From positions 62,001 through 126,000 of the forward strand of contig NZ_JBDZDV010000007.1 in the NCBI RefSeq assembly GCF_040544485.1: a stretch of DNA of 64,000 nucleotides, written 5' to 3'. This document shows positions 51,574 to 60,095 of the stretch, piece by piece; position 1 is the stretch's first letter, and every line of letters begins with the position of its first letter. The notes beneath the pieces were generated by a model. That model was not told where the DNA came from. It saw nothing but the letters and a program-made list of their open reading frames with translations, and did no database searches. The position numbers were made by a program, and so were the translations under genes. The DNA is from Lacicoccus halitifaciens. Lineage in GTDB: Bacteria > Bacillota > Bacilli > Staphylococcales > Salinicoccaceae.

Positions 51574-52545
51574 CTATGATAATTGTTTTCTGATCTGCTC
51601 AAGTTTATCCTTCATCTCTTTTCTGGCATTCAATGACTCCTCGATGTCAACGGCGACAAACTTCACCTTTTCACCGGACTTGACCTGAGCCATTCTGTCG
51701 AGGTCGGTGCTGATGATGGTTGCGACAGTGACATAGCCACCGCCTGTAACAGCATCATTCAGGAGCGCTATCGGCTCAATTCCACCTGGAATTTGTATCG
51801 ATCCGATCGGATAGCCCTGATCCGTCACGTTTGAAGGATCACTCCCCGCACCGAAAGGTTGCTCCCTTTCGACAAAATCCATTTTTGCTCCTTTGAAACG
51901 GTACCCGACACGGTTGGCTTCCGGGGTGACCTGCCACTCAGTGCTGAGGAACTTCTCTTTGCTTTCTTCTGTAAGACGGTAGCTGCACAGTCCCATCACC
52001 ACTCGTATATCATGGGCCTTCGAATATTTTGGAATCAGTGCTTCATCGATTTTCCTTCCTACCTGCACGTTTACATTTTTATCCTCGGCAATTTTCAACT
52101 CGTCGCCTTCCTTCAGCGCCCGGCCTTCGAAACCACCGATACCTATCAATGTATAAGTTGAACGGGACCCCATGATTTCAGGTACATCAATGCCGCCTTG
52201 CACGGCGAAATAAGCACGCGCACCGCTTTTGACGAAATCAAAAGATAAAATATCCCCTGCTTTAACCGCAATCGTCTCCCACATACCGACTGCTTCGTCA
52301 TTAATCTTAGGCGGGATTTCACCGCCGGTGATGGCGATGACAGCATCTTCTTCAAATTGCAATTTAGGTCCCATATATGTTATTTCAAGTCCTGCTGCGT
52401 CTTCATCATTGCCAACTAGCAGATTGGATACTTTAAGTGCGTAAGTGTCCATCGCGCCGGAAGGCGGCATCCCCACTTCGTAATGGCCGATTCTCCCCAA
52501 ATCCTGAACGGTTGTCTGCAGTCCCGGTTGAATCACTTTGATCAT
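51574..52545 (-). CDS. pxpC: 5-oxoprolinase subunit C (KipA/biotin-dependent carboxyltransferase family)
   Basis: A 323-residue protein with IKVIQPGLQTTVQDLGRIGHYEVGMPPSGAMD at the N-terminus and ITYMGPKLQF, both diagnostic of the PxpC/KipA (urea amidolyase-related) family, then GYPIGSIQIPGGIEPIALLNDAVTGGGY. It forms the PxpBC complex that phosphorylates or hydrolyses 5-oxoproline. Its start overlaps the pxpB stop by 4 bp (ATGA). Confidence 0.92.
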   Translation of the reverse strand: MIKVIQPGLQTTVQDLGRIGHYEVGMPPSGAMDTYALKVSNLLVGNDEDAAGLEITYMGPKLQFEEDAVIAITGGEIPPKINDEAVGMWETIAVKAGDILSFDFVKSGARAYFAVQGGIDVPEIMGSRSTYTLIGIGGFEGRALKEGDELKIAEDKNVNVQVGRKIDEALIPKYSKAHDIRVVMGLCSYRLTEESKEKFLSTEWQVTPEANRVGYRFKGAKMDFVEREQPFGAGSDPSNVTDQGYPIGSIQIPGGIEPIALLNDAVTGGGYVTVATIISTDLDRMAQVKSGEKVKFVAVDIEESLNARKEMKDKLEQIRKQLS

Positions 52546-53411
52546 TTGTACAACCTCCTAATCACATCTTCTGAAAAAGCGTCCGGATCTTCCAGAACAT
52601 CCTGAGGTTTATATGAAAAATCCTTTATCAAGTATTCAAATTGACCCGCTTCGACCTTTTCCCTGATTTCATCATACTCTTCCCGGCCGATGCTCCTGTA
52701 TCTGAAGATATCGCCCTGCCTTGGGAATGTGATATCATCTTTAAAATCTTTATTCTTCTGTTCATTTTCAAAAATTGGTGCAGCAGCAGTGCCGAACAGC
52801 TGATATCCTCCCGCCCCTTCGACCGGATAGATTACGGCGAAAGCGCCGCCGAAACCGAAAGCACGCTCGGGGGTGAAGGTACGCGGCCGGACATATTTCG
52901 GCACTTCAATCTGTCTGTCCTGTGGTACCATTTGATAGCACCACGGCAGACCAGGTACGAATCCGATCATGGATACAAGATAAGGCGCATCCGTGATCGC
53001 TTTGATTAATTCTTCTTTAGAATCATAACCGTTGATCCTCGCCGCATAGTCCAAATCCGTACTTTCAGGGTCCTGATGATTACCCCTGAACCTCATCAGA
53101 ACTTCATGAGTCCATGGATCGTCAAAGAATATCGGAACATCGACAATTCTTGATTGAATCGTCATCTCTTTCCATGACACTTCCTCTTCCATTTTCTTTA
53201 ATATTTTGATGAGTTCATCCGGATGGATTTCCTCCGGTACAAACCGGATCATATATGAAGCGTTGCCCGGACAGATATCTACAATTCCCGGCAGCTCACG
53301 CCCCCTTAATTCTTCCGTGATTGCCTTGGCTTTGAAATTTGACTGTAATGTCATTTCCTCTGACAGTTCGACGAAAATGAACTCATCCCCACCATACTCG
53401 TAACGGGTCAT
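52542..53411 (-). CDS. pxpB: 5-oxoprolinase subunit B (KipI family)
   Basis: A 289-residue protein, longer than the usual 230-240. Family blocks are DAPYLVSMIGFVPGLPWCYQM, AFGFGGAFAVIYPVEGAGGYQLFG and ITFPRQGDIFRYRSI. The extra length is an insertion around residues 95-135 and a C-terminal extension. It is the first gene of the pxp-acc operon. Its leader contains a CcpA-like site (53445-53458), and the ribosome binding site is GGAGAGGTGGGG. It acts with PxpC and PxpA in pyroglutamate hydrolysis. Confidence 0.9.
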   Translation of the reverse strand: MTRYEYGGDEFIFVELSEEMTLQSNFKAKAITEELRGRELPGIVDICPGNASYMIRFVPEEIHPDELIKILKKMEEEVSWKEMTIQSRIVDVPIFFDDPWTHEVLMRFRGNHQDPESTDLDYAARINGYDSKEELIKAITDAPYLVSMIGFVPGLPWCYQMVPQDRQIEVPKYVRPRTFTPERAFGFGGAFAVIYPVEGAGGYQLFGTAAAPIFENEQKNKDFKDDITFPRQGDIFRYRSIGREEYDEIREKVEAGQFEYLIKDFSYKPQDVLEDPDAFSEDVIRRLYK

Positions 53412-53444
53412 GTTGCCCCACCTCTCCTTTAAAAATTACTCCAA

Positions 53445-53458
53445 TTAAAGCGTTTACA
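53445..53458 (-). promoter_or_regulatory. Candidate cre (CcpA) site in the pxpB leader
   Basis: Minus-strand TGTAAACGCTTTAA matches the catabolite-responsive element consensus TGWAANCGNTNWCA at every fixed position but one. It lies between the AT-rich promoter region (53460-53530) and the pxpB ribosome binding site, where bound CcpA would block transcription. Confidence 0.4.
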
Positions 53459-53534
53459 AATCAGTTCTATAAAAATTAATTCCATAACACTAATATAACC
53501 TAATATTATATTTATTCCGATAATTTCATCATCA

Positions 53535-54176
53535 TCACTTTAACTTTTTTAATATCGGATGTTCTCCTGCCCTCTTCAACGCAACTTGGTAATCTTCTTC
53601 AGTGTCGACATCAAAATTCACCCCGGCATCGTCTGTTTCAATCAGTTCGCTGAAGGCAAACACTTTTTTCACCGATTTGAAACCCGAATCCCCGTCCAGC
53701 TGTGCCACAATATCCTGATTGATATTCCCGATGAATACCGGATGTCCTGCCATACCTCGATATACAGGGCGAACGATGAACGGATCGGTTCCGATGCAGT
53801 GCGCCCGCCCTGAATTTTTCACCGTTTCAACCGTCTCATCTTTGATGAATGGCATGTCTCCAAGGAATATCATGACATGATTGTATTCCTCCATGATATG
53901 TTGCAGTGCTGTTTTGACGGAAGTGCTCTGGCCATCTCGGTAATTTTCATTGATCAGCCAATGATGATTTTCGTCCGGAATATCGAGTACCGCCTTTATC
54001 TGCTCCGCCTTGTGGCCAAGGACGGTATAGACATCCGTAAAACCATTGTGGAGCACTTTCTTTATCACAGATCCGAGTTGTTGCTGGCCATCAAGAGGCA
54101 GCAGCTGCTTCAAGGACCCCATCCTGCTTGAAGTCCCTGCTGCGAGCACTACGGCGCAAACCTTTTTTTCATCCAT
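53535..54176 (-). CDS. MobA-like (MocA-type) nucleotidyltransferase
   Basis: About 213 residues from ATG 54176; a much longer frame to 54389 overlaps xdhC and lacks similarity. The nucleotide-binding start CAVVLAAGTSSRMGSLKQLLPL is diagnostic, and the catalytic metal Asp is in MIFLGDMPFIKDE. VRPVYRGMAGHPVFIGN follows. It resembles enzymes that make molybdopterin cytosine dinucleotide, the cofactor of xanthine dehydrogenase-type hydroxylases. It overlaps the xdhC stop by 8 bp and ends the hydroxylase operon, fitting a role in maturing the enzyme encoded upstream. Confidence 0.88.
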   Translation of the reverse strand: MDEKKVCAVVLAAGTSSRMGSLKQLLPLDGQQQLGSVIKKVLHNGFTDVYTVLGHKAEQIKAVLDIPDENHHWLINENYRDGQSTSVKTALQHIMEEYNHVMIFLGDMPFIKDETVETVKNSGRAHCIGTDPFIVRPVYRGMAGHPVFIGNINQDIVAQLDGDSGFKSVKKVFAFSELIETDDAGVNFDVDTEEDYQVALKRAGEHPILKKLK

Positions 54177-55005
54177 TGACGCTTCCGGCTGGCATTTCAT
54201 AGCGGGTCGGATATTTGTGAATGCTGTTTTTATCATGCAGGAATCCACCACGGTGGCCTTTGGACAGTGCGATGATTTCAGATAATATGCTGATTGCGAT
54301 TTCTTCCGATGACTCTGCACCGATATCCAGACCAATTGGATTATGCATCCTGGACAGTTCGAATTCCGAAAAAGACACCCCTTCTTCATGAAGCTGGTCC
54401 ATCATCTTTTCCCGCCTTGACCGCGGCCCCAGAACACCCACGTAAGGGGCTTCCGATTGTAATGCGAAGACCAGGCTCTCCTTGTCTTTCTCCATATGGT
54501 GATTCATGATGACTACGAATGTATTCTTGGTAATATTGATATGTTCTCCATAAAACTTCGGTTGAGCGATGATGCGCTCTGAACTGGGGAACCTCTTTTC
54601 ATTATTGAAGGTTTCCCGTGCATCCACCACCGTTGTATCGAAACCGAGCGAAATACTATATTTTGCGACAGGCACCGCGTCATGTCCCGCTCCGAAAATC
54701 ATCACCTGCACAGGTGGATGATGAATATCCACAAATATACTCACCACTCCGCCGTCTTCTAAAGCAATTTTCACAATCTCACCTTTAGCATTGTCTTCAA
54801 CAAGTTTCTCCTTAAGCCTTGTGTGAACCGCACCTGCCAGTGTCTGATCATCGATTGTGCTCACCAATCCGCCATCCTCATCAAGAAACACACGGGCTGG
54901 TTCAAAACTTTCAGCATCTTCCCCGTGGAGTACCGTTGCCAATCCACAAGATCTATTATTTCTAACTGCTTCCAGCCAGGAGTCGTATGCTTTATCCTTA
55001 TGCAT
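54169..55005 (-). CDS. XdhC family maturation protein (large form)
   Basis: About 278 residues from ATG 55005 (GGGAGGAG 6 nt upstream). The N-terminal part (1-100) is a weak XdhC/CoxI domain. The C-terminal Rossmann domain starts PVQVMIFGAGHDAVPVAKY and includes FVVIMNHHMEKD and YVGVLGPRSRREK. XdhC proteins bind molybdenum cofactor, promote its sulfuration and insert it into xanthine dehydrogenase-family apoenzymes. It is paired with the small CoxI-domain protein 25 bp upstream. Confidence 0.88.
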   Translation of the reverse strand: MHKDKAYDSWLEAVRNNRSCGLATVLHGEDAESFEPARVFLDEDGGLVSTIDDQTLAGAVHTRLKEKLVEDNAKGEIVKIALEDGGVVSIFVDIHHPPVQVMIFGAGHDAVPVAKYSISLGFDTTVVDARETFNNEKRFPSSERIIAQPKFYGEHINITKNTFVVIMNHHMEKDKESLVFALQSEAPYVGVLGPRSRREKMMDQLHEEGVSFSEFELSRMHNPIGLDIGAESSEEIAISILSEIIALSKGHRGGFLHDKNSIHKYPTRYEMPAGSVNG

Positions 55006-55030
55006 CCTTTCTCCTCCCATCTTCATGAAT

Positions 55031-55351
55031 TTAACTTACCCTCTCGATGTAAACCATCACTTTACCCGGGCATCCAAGTCCGAGCCCCCATACAAAATCT
55101 TCATCCAAATCATAGAATTTAGTGAATGGTTTTCCGGAGCTGATAACCGCTTTAGCTTCTTCTGCTACATCTGCTTCCAGACAGCCACCGGAAATCAGGC
55201 CGACGCGCTCTTCTTTTTCATCTATGAACATTTTTGCACCTTCCCGGCGGTAACTTGAACCAATCACTTTGATGACGGTGGCCACTGCCGCCCTCCTCCC
55301 GGATTGTTTCGCTTCAGTGATTGCCTCGTATACCTTCAAGTTCTCCTTCAA
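55031..55351 (-). CDS. XdhC/CoxI domain protein (small form)
   Basis: A 106-residue protein consisting only of the CoxI domain: RRAAVATVIKVIGSSYRREGAKM, LISGGCLEADV and WGLGLGCPGKVMVYIE. Together with the large XdhC-like protein it covers the usual full-length XdhC twice over at the N-terminal domain. Its role is molybdenum cofactor delivery to the adjacent hydroxylase. It lies 89 bp downstream of the FAD subunit gene. Confidence 0.88.
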   Translation of the reverse strand: MKENLKVYEAITEAKQSGRRAAVATVIKVIGSSYRREGAKMFIDEKEERVGLISGGCLEADVAEEAKAVISSGKPFTKFYDLDEDFVWGLGLGCPGKVMVYIERVS

Positions 55352-55440
55352 ATAAAGTCACCCCTGTATCTTTCGTATTGAGGTCATGGATCAACAGCTA
55401 TGAGGAGCTTCCTGTTGAACCCCTCACAGACTCTCCATCA

Positions 55441-56298
55441 TCATTTCAACACTTCATATAATGCACGTTTTACGTATATTTTGGTGATGTGCTCCCGGTA
55501 TTCAGGAGAAGCAAACAGATCCGATCCCATCTCTGCATCTTCCACGGCGAGTTCCGCCGCTTCCTTGATGAGTTCTTCACTCGGTTCCCTGCCCATCAGG
55601 AATTCCTCGACTGGCCGGGCGCGGTATGATACATCACTCACTCCCGTCACACCGACCCTGATGTAATCGATCGTCCCGTCATCGCCTGTCCCTGCGATTG
55701 CCGCCACGCCGACGAGGGGGTAGCCTGTCGCCGGATGGGTATACTTCAAATATGTCTGCTCAGCGTGGGCCGGTGGAATCTCAAAGCTCACTTCGGTTAC
55801 AATGGCGTTTTCCGGCATCATCGTAATAAGCGGTCCCAACGCGAAACCATCCACCGGCAGCATCTCTGTCCCGTCTTCGCCTTCCACTTTCAATTCTGCA
55901 TCCAGGGCCAGTGCGATTGCCGGATAATCGGCGACCGGGTCACCATGGACAATGTTTCCACCAATCGTCCCATAATTACGGACCTGGAGGTCTCCCGTCT
56001 CACTTGCTGTTTTTGCCAATGCCGGAATATTATCAATAATCGTTTCATCTTTTGATATCTCATAGTGGGTTTTCAAGGCCCCGACAAGCAAACGATCACC
56101 ATCGATGCGCACATCTTTAAGCCCCGGGATGCGTGTAATGTCGACGAGTGTACCTGGTGTGGTGATCCGGAACTTAAGCAATGGTACCAGACTGTGTCCA
56201 CCTGCCAGTATCTTCCCTTCACCGTGCGTTTCCTGCAACATTGTTATCGCTTCTTCGACCGACTGTGCCCTGAGATATTTAAACTGAGAAGGAATCAT
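55441..56298 (-). CDS. Molybdenum hydroxylase FAD-binding subunit
   Basis: About 285 residues from ATG 56298 (GGGGGAG upstream; overlaps the large-subunit stop). The FAD-binding motifs are KILAGGHSLVPLLKFRI near the N-terminus and YGTIGGNIVHGDPVADYPA in the middle, followed by the CO dehydrogenase flavoprotein C-terminal domain. It passes electrons from the 2Fe-2S subunit to FAD and an external acceptor. Encoded between the molybdenum subunit and XdhC genes. Confidence 0.92.
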   Translation of the reverse strand: MIPSQFKYLRAQSVEEAITMLQETHGEGKILAGGHSLVPLLKFRITTPGTLVDITRIPGLKDVRIDGDRLLVGALKTHYEISKDETIIDNIPALAKTASETGDLQVRNYGTIGGNIVHGDPVADYPAIALALDAELKVEGEDGTEMLPVDGFALGPLITMMPENAIVTEVSFEIPPAHAEQTYLKYTHPATGYPLVGVAAIAGTGDDGTIDYIRVGVTGVSDVSYRARPVEEFLMGREPSEELIKEAAELAVEDAEMGSDLFASPEYREHITKIYVKRALYEVLK

Positions 56299-58643
56299 GA
56301 TTCCGCTCCCCCTTTCTGAATTGCCCGCCATACTTTCTCAGGCTTCAAAGGTAGTTCAATGTGTTTAACGCCAAGCGGTGCCAATGCATCCATCACAGCG
56401 TTCGCAGCGGCTGCAATCGAGCCTGTCGTCCCTGATTCCGCAACCCCTTTCGATCCCAACTGGTTAACAGGAGAGAGCGTTTCTGTGAATTCCATTTCGA
56501 TTTTAGGAAAAAAATTCGCCTTAGGCATTGCATAATCCATAAATGAACCCGATTGCAACTGTCCTTTTTCATCGTATTGGACCCCTTCCCAGAGAGCCTG
56601 ACCGACCCCTTGGGCGATGCCTCCGAGTATTTGGCCCTCCGCCACTGTTGGATTGACGATCTTACCCGAATCATCCACAGCGATGTATCGCAGTATTTCA
56701 ATTTCACCTGTTTCAATATCCACTTCCACGACGGCGATATGCGTACCGAACGGGTAAGTGAAATTTGATGGATCAAAGAAAGTCTGCTCTTCGAGCCCTG
56801 GTTCCATGCCTTCCGGCAGACTCCAGGCAAAGTTTGCCGCTTTCGCAATCTCCTGGAATGTCTTCCTTCTGCTGTTATCGTCCCTGACTGAATAGACGCC
56901 TTCTTCGAATTCGATATCTTCCACTTCCGCCTCAAGCAGGTGTGCTGCAATCCGGCGGCCCTTCTCCACGACTTTATCGGTGGCGAGCCCTACCGCATTG
57001 CCACCTACCGCAAGGGATCTCGAGCCATAGGTGCCCCAGCCCATGGAAACTGCGCGTGTATCATTAAAAACGAAGTTGATATCTTCATAAGGAATACCGA
57101 GTTTATCTTTCACAATTTGACTGAACGTCGTATCATGTCCCTGTCCGTGAGGGGACGTACCTGTATAAACTGTCACTGTGCCTCCCGGGTGGACACGCAC
57201 CGTTGAATTTTCCCATATGCCTCCCTGGAAACCTATTGCTCCGGCCACTGCCGAAGGCCCAAATCCGGATAATTCCACATATGAAGAGATGCCGATGCCT
57301 ATATATCTGCCTTCTTCCCGCAGCTCCTCCTGTTTCTGCCTCAATGCATGGTAATCCGACTTTTCAACGGCCCGATCCAATGCTTTCACATAATCCCCGC
57401 TATCATAAATCAGACCCTGTGCATTGGTGAACGGAAATTCTTCCTTTGAGGCGAAATTGATGCGTCTGACTTCGATGGGATCCATATTGATCTTCCTCGC
57501 AAAATCATCGACTGCCCGCTCCAGCATGAATGTCACTTCCGGTTTTCCTGCCCCTCTGTAGGAGTCGACAGACATCGTATTCGTATACATGCCGTACGTA
57601 GTACATTGAGCTTTCTCGATTTTGTAGGCGCCTGAGAGCATCAGGCCAAAATCAATCGTCGGGTTGCCCGGACCGAAAGTCGCAAGATATGCACCTATAT
57701 TTGCATGGTTTACTGCACGTAAAGCTGTGATTTTTCCATCTTTCGTGCCCGCCAGTTCCAAATCAACCATCATATCACGACCGGCGTTTGCGGATTGGAA
57801 ATGTTCATTTCTTGTTTCCACCCACTTTACGGGACGCTTCAGATCCATTGATGCGTAGGAAACGAGCGCTTCATCAGGATATACGCCGATTTTACCGCCG
57901 AATCCGCCACCCATGTCTGCAACTTTTACATGCAGCTTATGCTCCGGAAAATTAAGGACTTCGGACAACACCATTCTGTGGATATGCGGGTTCTGCGAAC
58001 CGACATACAGCTTCAGATCCCCGCTTCCCGGATTATACTGTGCGAGAGAATTTCTCGTTTCCATCGGACTTGGCGCGACCCGTTGAGTGTTGTAAGAACC
58101 TTTCATAACCACTTCGGCATTCTCCAAATCCTCATCAGTGACTTCACCGGCCACATATTTGAATGCCACATTACCCGGCACTTCATCATAAATTTGCGGT
58201 GCCCCGTCTTTACGCGCCTCTTTCTGATTGGCAATGGAGGGCAGCACTTCATAATCCACCTCAATCAGCTCCGCGGCGTCCCTGGCTGTATATTTGCTGT
58301 CGGCGACGACCATCGCTACCCCATCCCCCACATACCGGGCAGTATTAATTGCCAGCGGATACTGTTTCGTCTCGATGAGGTCCATTCCTGGCACCTTCCA
58401 TGAGGTCGGGACAGGGTTTATCTTCCCTTCAAGATCTTTCCCTGTGTATACTGCAACGACGCCCGGATGCTTCAGCGCTTTCTCTTTATCGATGCTGACT
58501 ATATTGGCATGCGGATGTGGGCTGCGCACGATGCTTGCATGCAGCAGTCCTGGTATTTTCATATCATCCAAATACATTCCATTGCCGGTGATCAATTTGG
58601 GATCTTCTTTCCTTTTAATTCTTTGACCGACCATCTTTTCCAT
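56295..58643 (-). CDS. Molybdenum hydroxylase large subunit (xanthine dehydrogenase family)
   Basis: A 782-residue molybdopterin-binding subunit. VGQRIKRKEDPKLITGNGMYLDD is at the N-terminus, the GGGFGGK loop is at about 240-246, and the C-terminal GSKGVAESGTTGSIAAAANAV carries the catalytic Glu. The active-site loop reads SVDSYRGAGKPE. True aerobic CO dehydrogenase has AYRCSFR there, with a copper-binding Cys. This enzyme therefore hydroxylates an aldehyde or N-heterocycle and does not oxidise CO, although automated annotation may call it coxL. An adjacent NCS1 permease supports an N-heterocyclic substrate. Confidence 0.9.
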   Translation of the reverse strand: MEKMVGQRIKRKEDPKLITGNGMYLDDMKIPGLLHASIVRSPHPHANIVSIDKEKALKHPGVVAVYTGKDLEGKINPVPTSWKVPGMDLIETKQYPLAINTARYVGDGVAMVVADSKYTARDAAELIEVDYEVLPSIANQKEARKDGAPQIYDEVPGNVAFKYVAGEVTDEDLENAEVVMKGSYNTQRVAPSPMETRNSLAQYNPGSGDLKLYVGSQNPHIHRMVLSEVLNFPEHKLHVKVADMGGGFGGKIGVYPDEALVSYASMDLKRPVKWVETRNEHFQSANAGRDMMVDLELAGTKDGKITALRAVNHANIGAYLATFGPGNPTIDFGLMLSGAYKIEKAQCTTYGMYTNTMSVDSYRGAGKPEVTFMLERAVDDFARKINMDPIEVRRINFASKEEFPFTNAQGLIYDSGDYVKALDRAVEKSDYHALRQKQEELREEGRYIGIGISSYVELSGFGPSAVAGAIGFQGGIWENSTVRVHPGGTVTVYTGTSPHGQGHDTTFSQIVKDKLGIPYEDINFVFNDTRAVSMGWGTYGSRSLAVGGNAVGLATDKVVEKGRRIAAHLLEAEVEDIEFEEGVYSVRDDNSRRKTFQEIAKAANFAWSLPEGMEPGLEEQTFFDPSNFTYPFGTHIAVVEVDIETGEIEILRYIAVDDSGKIVNPTVAEGQILGGIAQGVGQALWEGVQYDEKGQLQSGSFMDYAMPKANFFPKIEMEFTETLSPVNQLGSKGVAESGTTGSIAAAANAVMDALAPLGVKHIELPLKPEKVWRAIQKGGAES

Positions 58644-58646
58644 AAA

Positions 58647-59150
58647 TCAAACCTCCCCTTTGACGGCGCTGTCATCATTCATCATTTTCGCAGCACTTCT
58701 GACGGCATTGACGATGAACTCGTAGCCGGTGCATCGACATATGATCCCGTCGAGGCCTTCCCTGATTTCATCATCTGTCGGATCAGGATTCTGTGAGAGG
58801 AAATCGATACTCGCCATCATGGCTCCCGGTGTACAATAGCCGCATTGAAGACCATGCTCCTCCCAGAATGCCTTCTGTATCGGATGAAGGTTTTCCGTCG
58901 TGCCGATCCCCTCCACTGTAATGACCTCCGTCTCATCAGCATGGACTGCAAGAACTGTGCAGGATTTCGTCGACCGGCCGTCGACCAGTATAGTACAATT
59001 GCCGCATTGACTTGTATCACAGCCGATGTGGGAACCGGTGGCGTTCATGATGTCCCGGATGAAATGAATGAGCAACATCCTGGGTTCCACTTCTGCACTC
59101 ACTTTTTCTCCATTAAGCGTAATCGACACATTAACTAATTCATTATTCAT
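58647..59150 (-). CDS. Molybdenum hydroxylase 2Fe-2S subunit
   Basis: A 167-residue protein with both clusters: the plant-type GCDTSQCGNCTILVDGRSTKSC and the C-terminal QCGYCTPGAMM...CRCTGYEFI. It transfers electrons from the molybdenum site to the FAD subunit. It is 3 bp from the large-subunit gene and clearly belongs to the same complex. Confidence 0.93.
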   Translation of the reverse strand: MNNELVNVSITLNGEKVSAEVEPRMLLIHFIRDIMNATGSHIGCDTSQCGNCTILVDGRSTKSCTVLAVHADETEVITVEGIGTTENLHPIQKAFWEEHGLQCGYCTPGAMMASIDFLSQNPDPTDDEIREGLDGIICRCTGYEFIVNAVRSAAKMMNDDSAVKGEV

Positions 59151-59190
59151 AGAAACACCCCTAAAATTTTATGAACTGAGCATTAACGCA

Positions 59191-59649
59191 TTATTGACCC
59201 GCTGCCTGCTTGGCCTGCTTTTCGATGTCCTTGAAGAATTGCCCGAGCACCACTTTTGCCACGCCGCCAACCATACGTTGTCCAACGGTCGCCATCAGTC
59301 CGGTCGTGGAAACATCCGCTTCACATGACAATTCCGTACCTTCTGCTATTTCCTCCAGAACCATCTTCGCATTAGCTTCGATTTCTCCAGGTTTCCCTCT
59401 GGCCTTCACAAGAAGCCTGTAAGAATCCGGCTCAGATTTGTCAATCTGCTGGACATCTGCTGTGAACTCACCTTTGATGGCGCCCATGTTGACTTTCATG
59501 ACGGTTTTATATTTTTCATCCCCCACTTCTTCAAAGACTTCGCAATTAGGCAGTGCAGCCTGAAGCGCTTCAGGATCCTGGATGGTATCCCAGACTTCCT
59601 GCTTCGATAAATTTTTGAATGTGTACTTATGCTTGATTTCCACTCCCAT
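59191..59649 (-). CDS. CoxG-like SRPBCC protein
   Basis: About 152 residues from ATG 59649 (AGGAAGGGG upstream; a TTG-start frame to 59709 is less likely). A carbon-monoxide-dehydrogenase subunit G family protein: KHKYTFKNLSKQEVWDTIQD, then ALPNCEVFEEVGD, and C-terminal ATVGQRMVGGVAKVVLGQFF. In CO oxidisers CoxG helps anchor the enzyme to the membrane; here it probably helps the related hydroxylase. It is the first gene of the operon. Confidence 0.88.
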   Translation of the reverse strand: MGVEIKHKYTFKNLSKQEVWDTIQDPEALQAALPNCEVFEEVGDEKYKTVMKVNMGAIKGEFTADVQQIDKSEPDSYRLLVKARGKPGEIEANAKMVLEEIAEGTELSCEADVSTTGLMATVGQRMVGGVAKVVLGQFFKDIEKQAKQAAGQ

Positions 59650-59736
59650 GTCCCCTTCCTGTTGAAAAATCCCCTCATCATCAACCACAATTAAATAAAA
59701 CGCTTTCAAAACTTGACTGTAACATCGCTTGATTGG

Positions 59737-59756
59737 ATGTATACATATGTTTGTAT
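59737..59756. promoter_or_regulatory. Overlapping dyads upstream of the hydroxylase operon
   Basis: ATGTATACAT (59737-59746) and ACATATGT (59743-59750) are perfect palindromes. ATACA (59741-59745) and TGTAT (59752-59756) form a spaced dyad. They lie 88-107 bp upstream of the CoxG start, in the likely promoter region, and could bind a regulator. Other content of 59650-60095 is the terminators listed next and AT-rich sequence. Confidence 0.3.
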
Positions 59757-59851
59757 GATTCCTCTTAGACTATGCACAATTTTCAAAAAATTATAAAGTA
59801 CCAGAATGATTTTTTCTTAGGTACCAGTTTCTGATGTTGAAAAATAAAAAA

Positions 59852-59877
59852 ACCGGACATTCAGATGAATGTCCGGT
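59852..59877 (-). terminator. Terminator downstream of the NCS1 permease
   Basis: The 11-bp stem ACCGGACATTC / GAATGTCCGGT is followed on the minus strand by a long T-run (plus-strand A-run 59840-59851). A second, bulged hairpin lies at 59886-59920 (CGGCCC and GTATGC arms), and a weaker stem ATCCTTCC / GGAAGGAT lies at 60052-60073. Confidence 0.8.
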
Positions 59878-60095
59878 CCTTACATCGGCCCTGTAATATG
59901 TATGCTTTGCATACGGGCCGGTTTCTTTTATCTTTATGAATAATTGATTACAGACTCTGATTTCAAATCATGGATATGAATAAATAGATCAAGTATCGTA
60001 ATAAGAAAGCAGAAGCATATAATGGTCATCTTCATATCGATATCAGATTAAATCCTTCCGGGTTTGGAAGGATGGATAAAAGAAACTATATTATT

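Noticed and set aside
54177..54389. N-terminal extension of the MobA-like protein
   Set aside because: It overlaps the xdhC coding region, is rich in Cys and unlike the family; the conserved start of the protein is right after ATG 54176.
56295..58643. Aerobic carbon monoxide dehydrogenase (coxL)
   Set aside because: The diagnostic AYRCSFR active-site loop is replaced by SYRGAGKPE.
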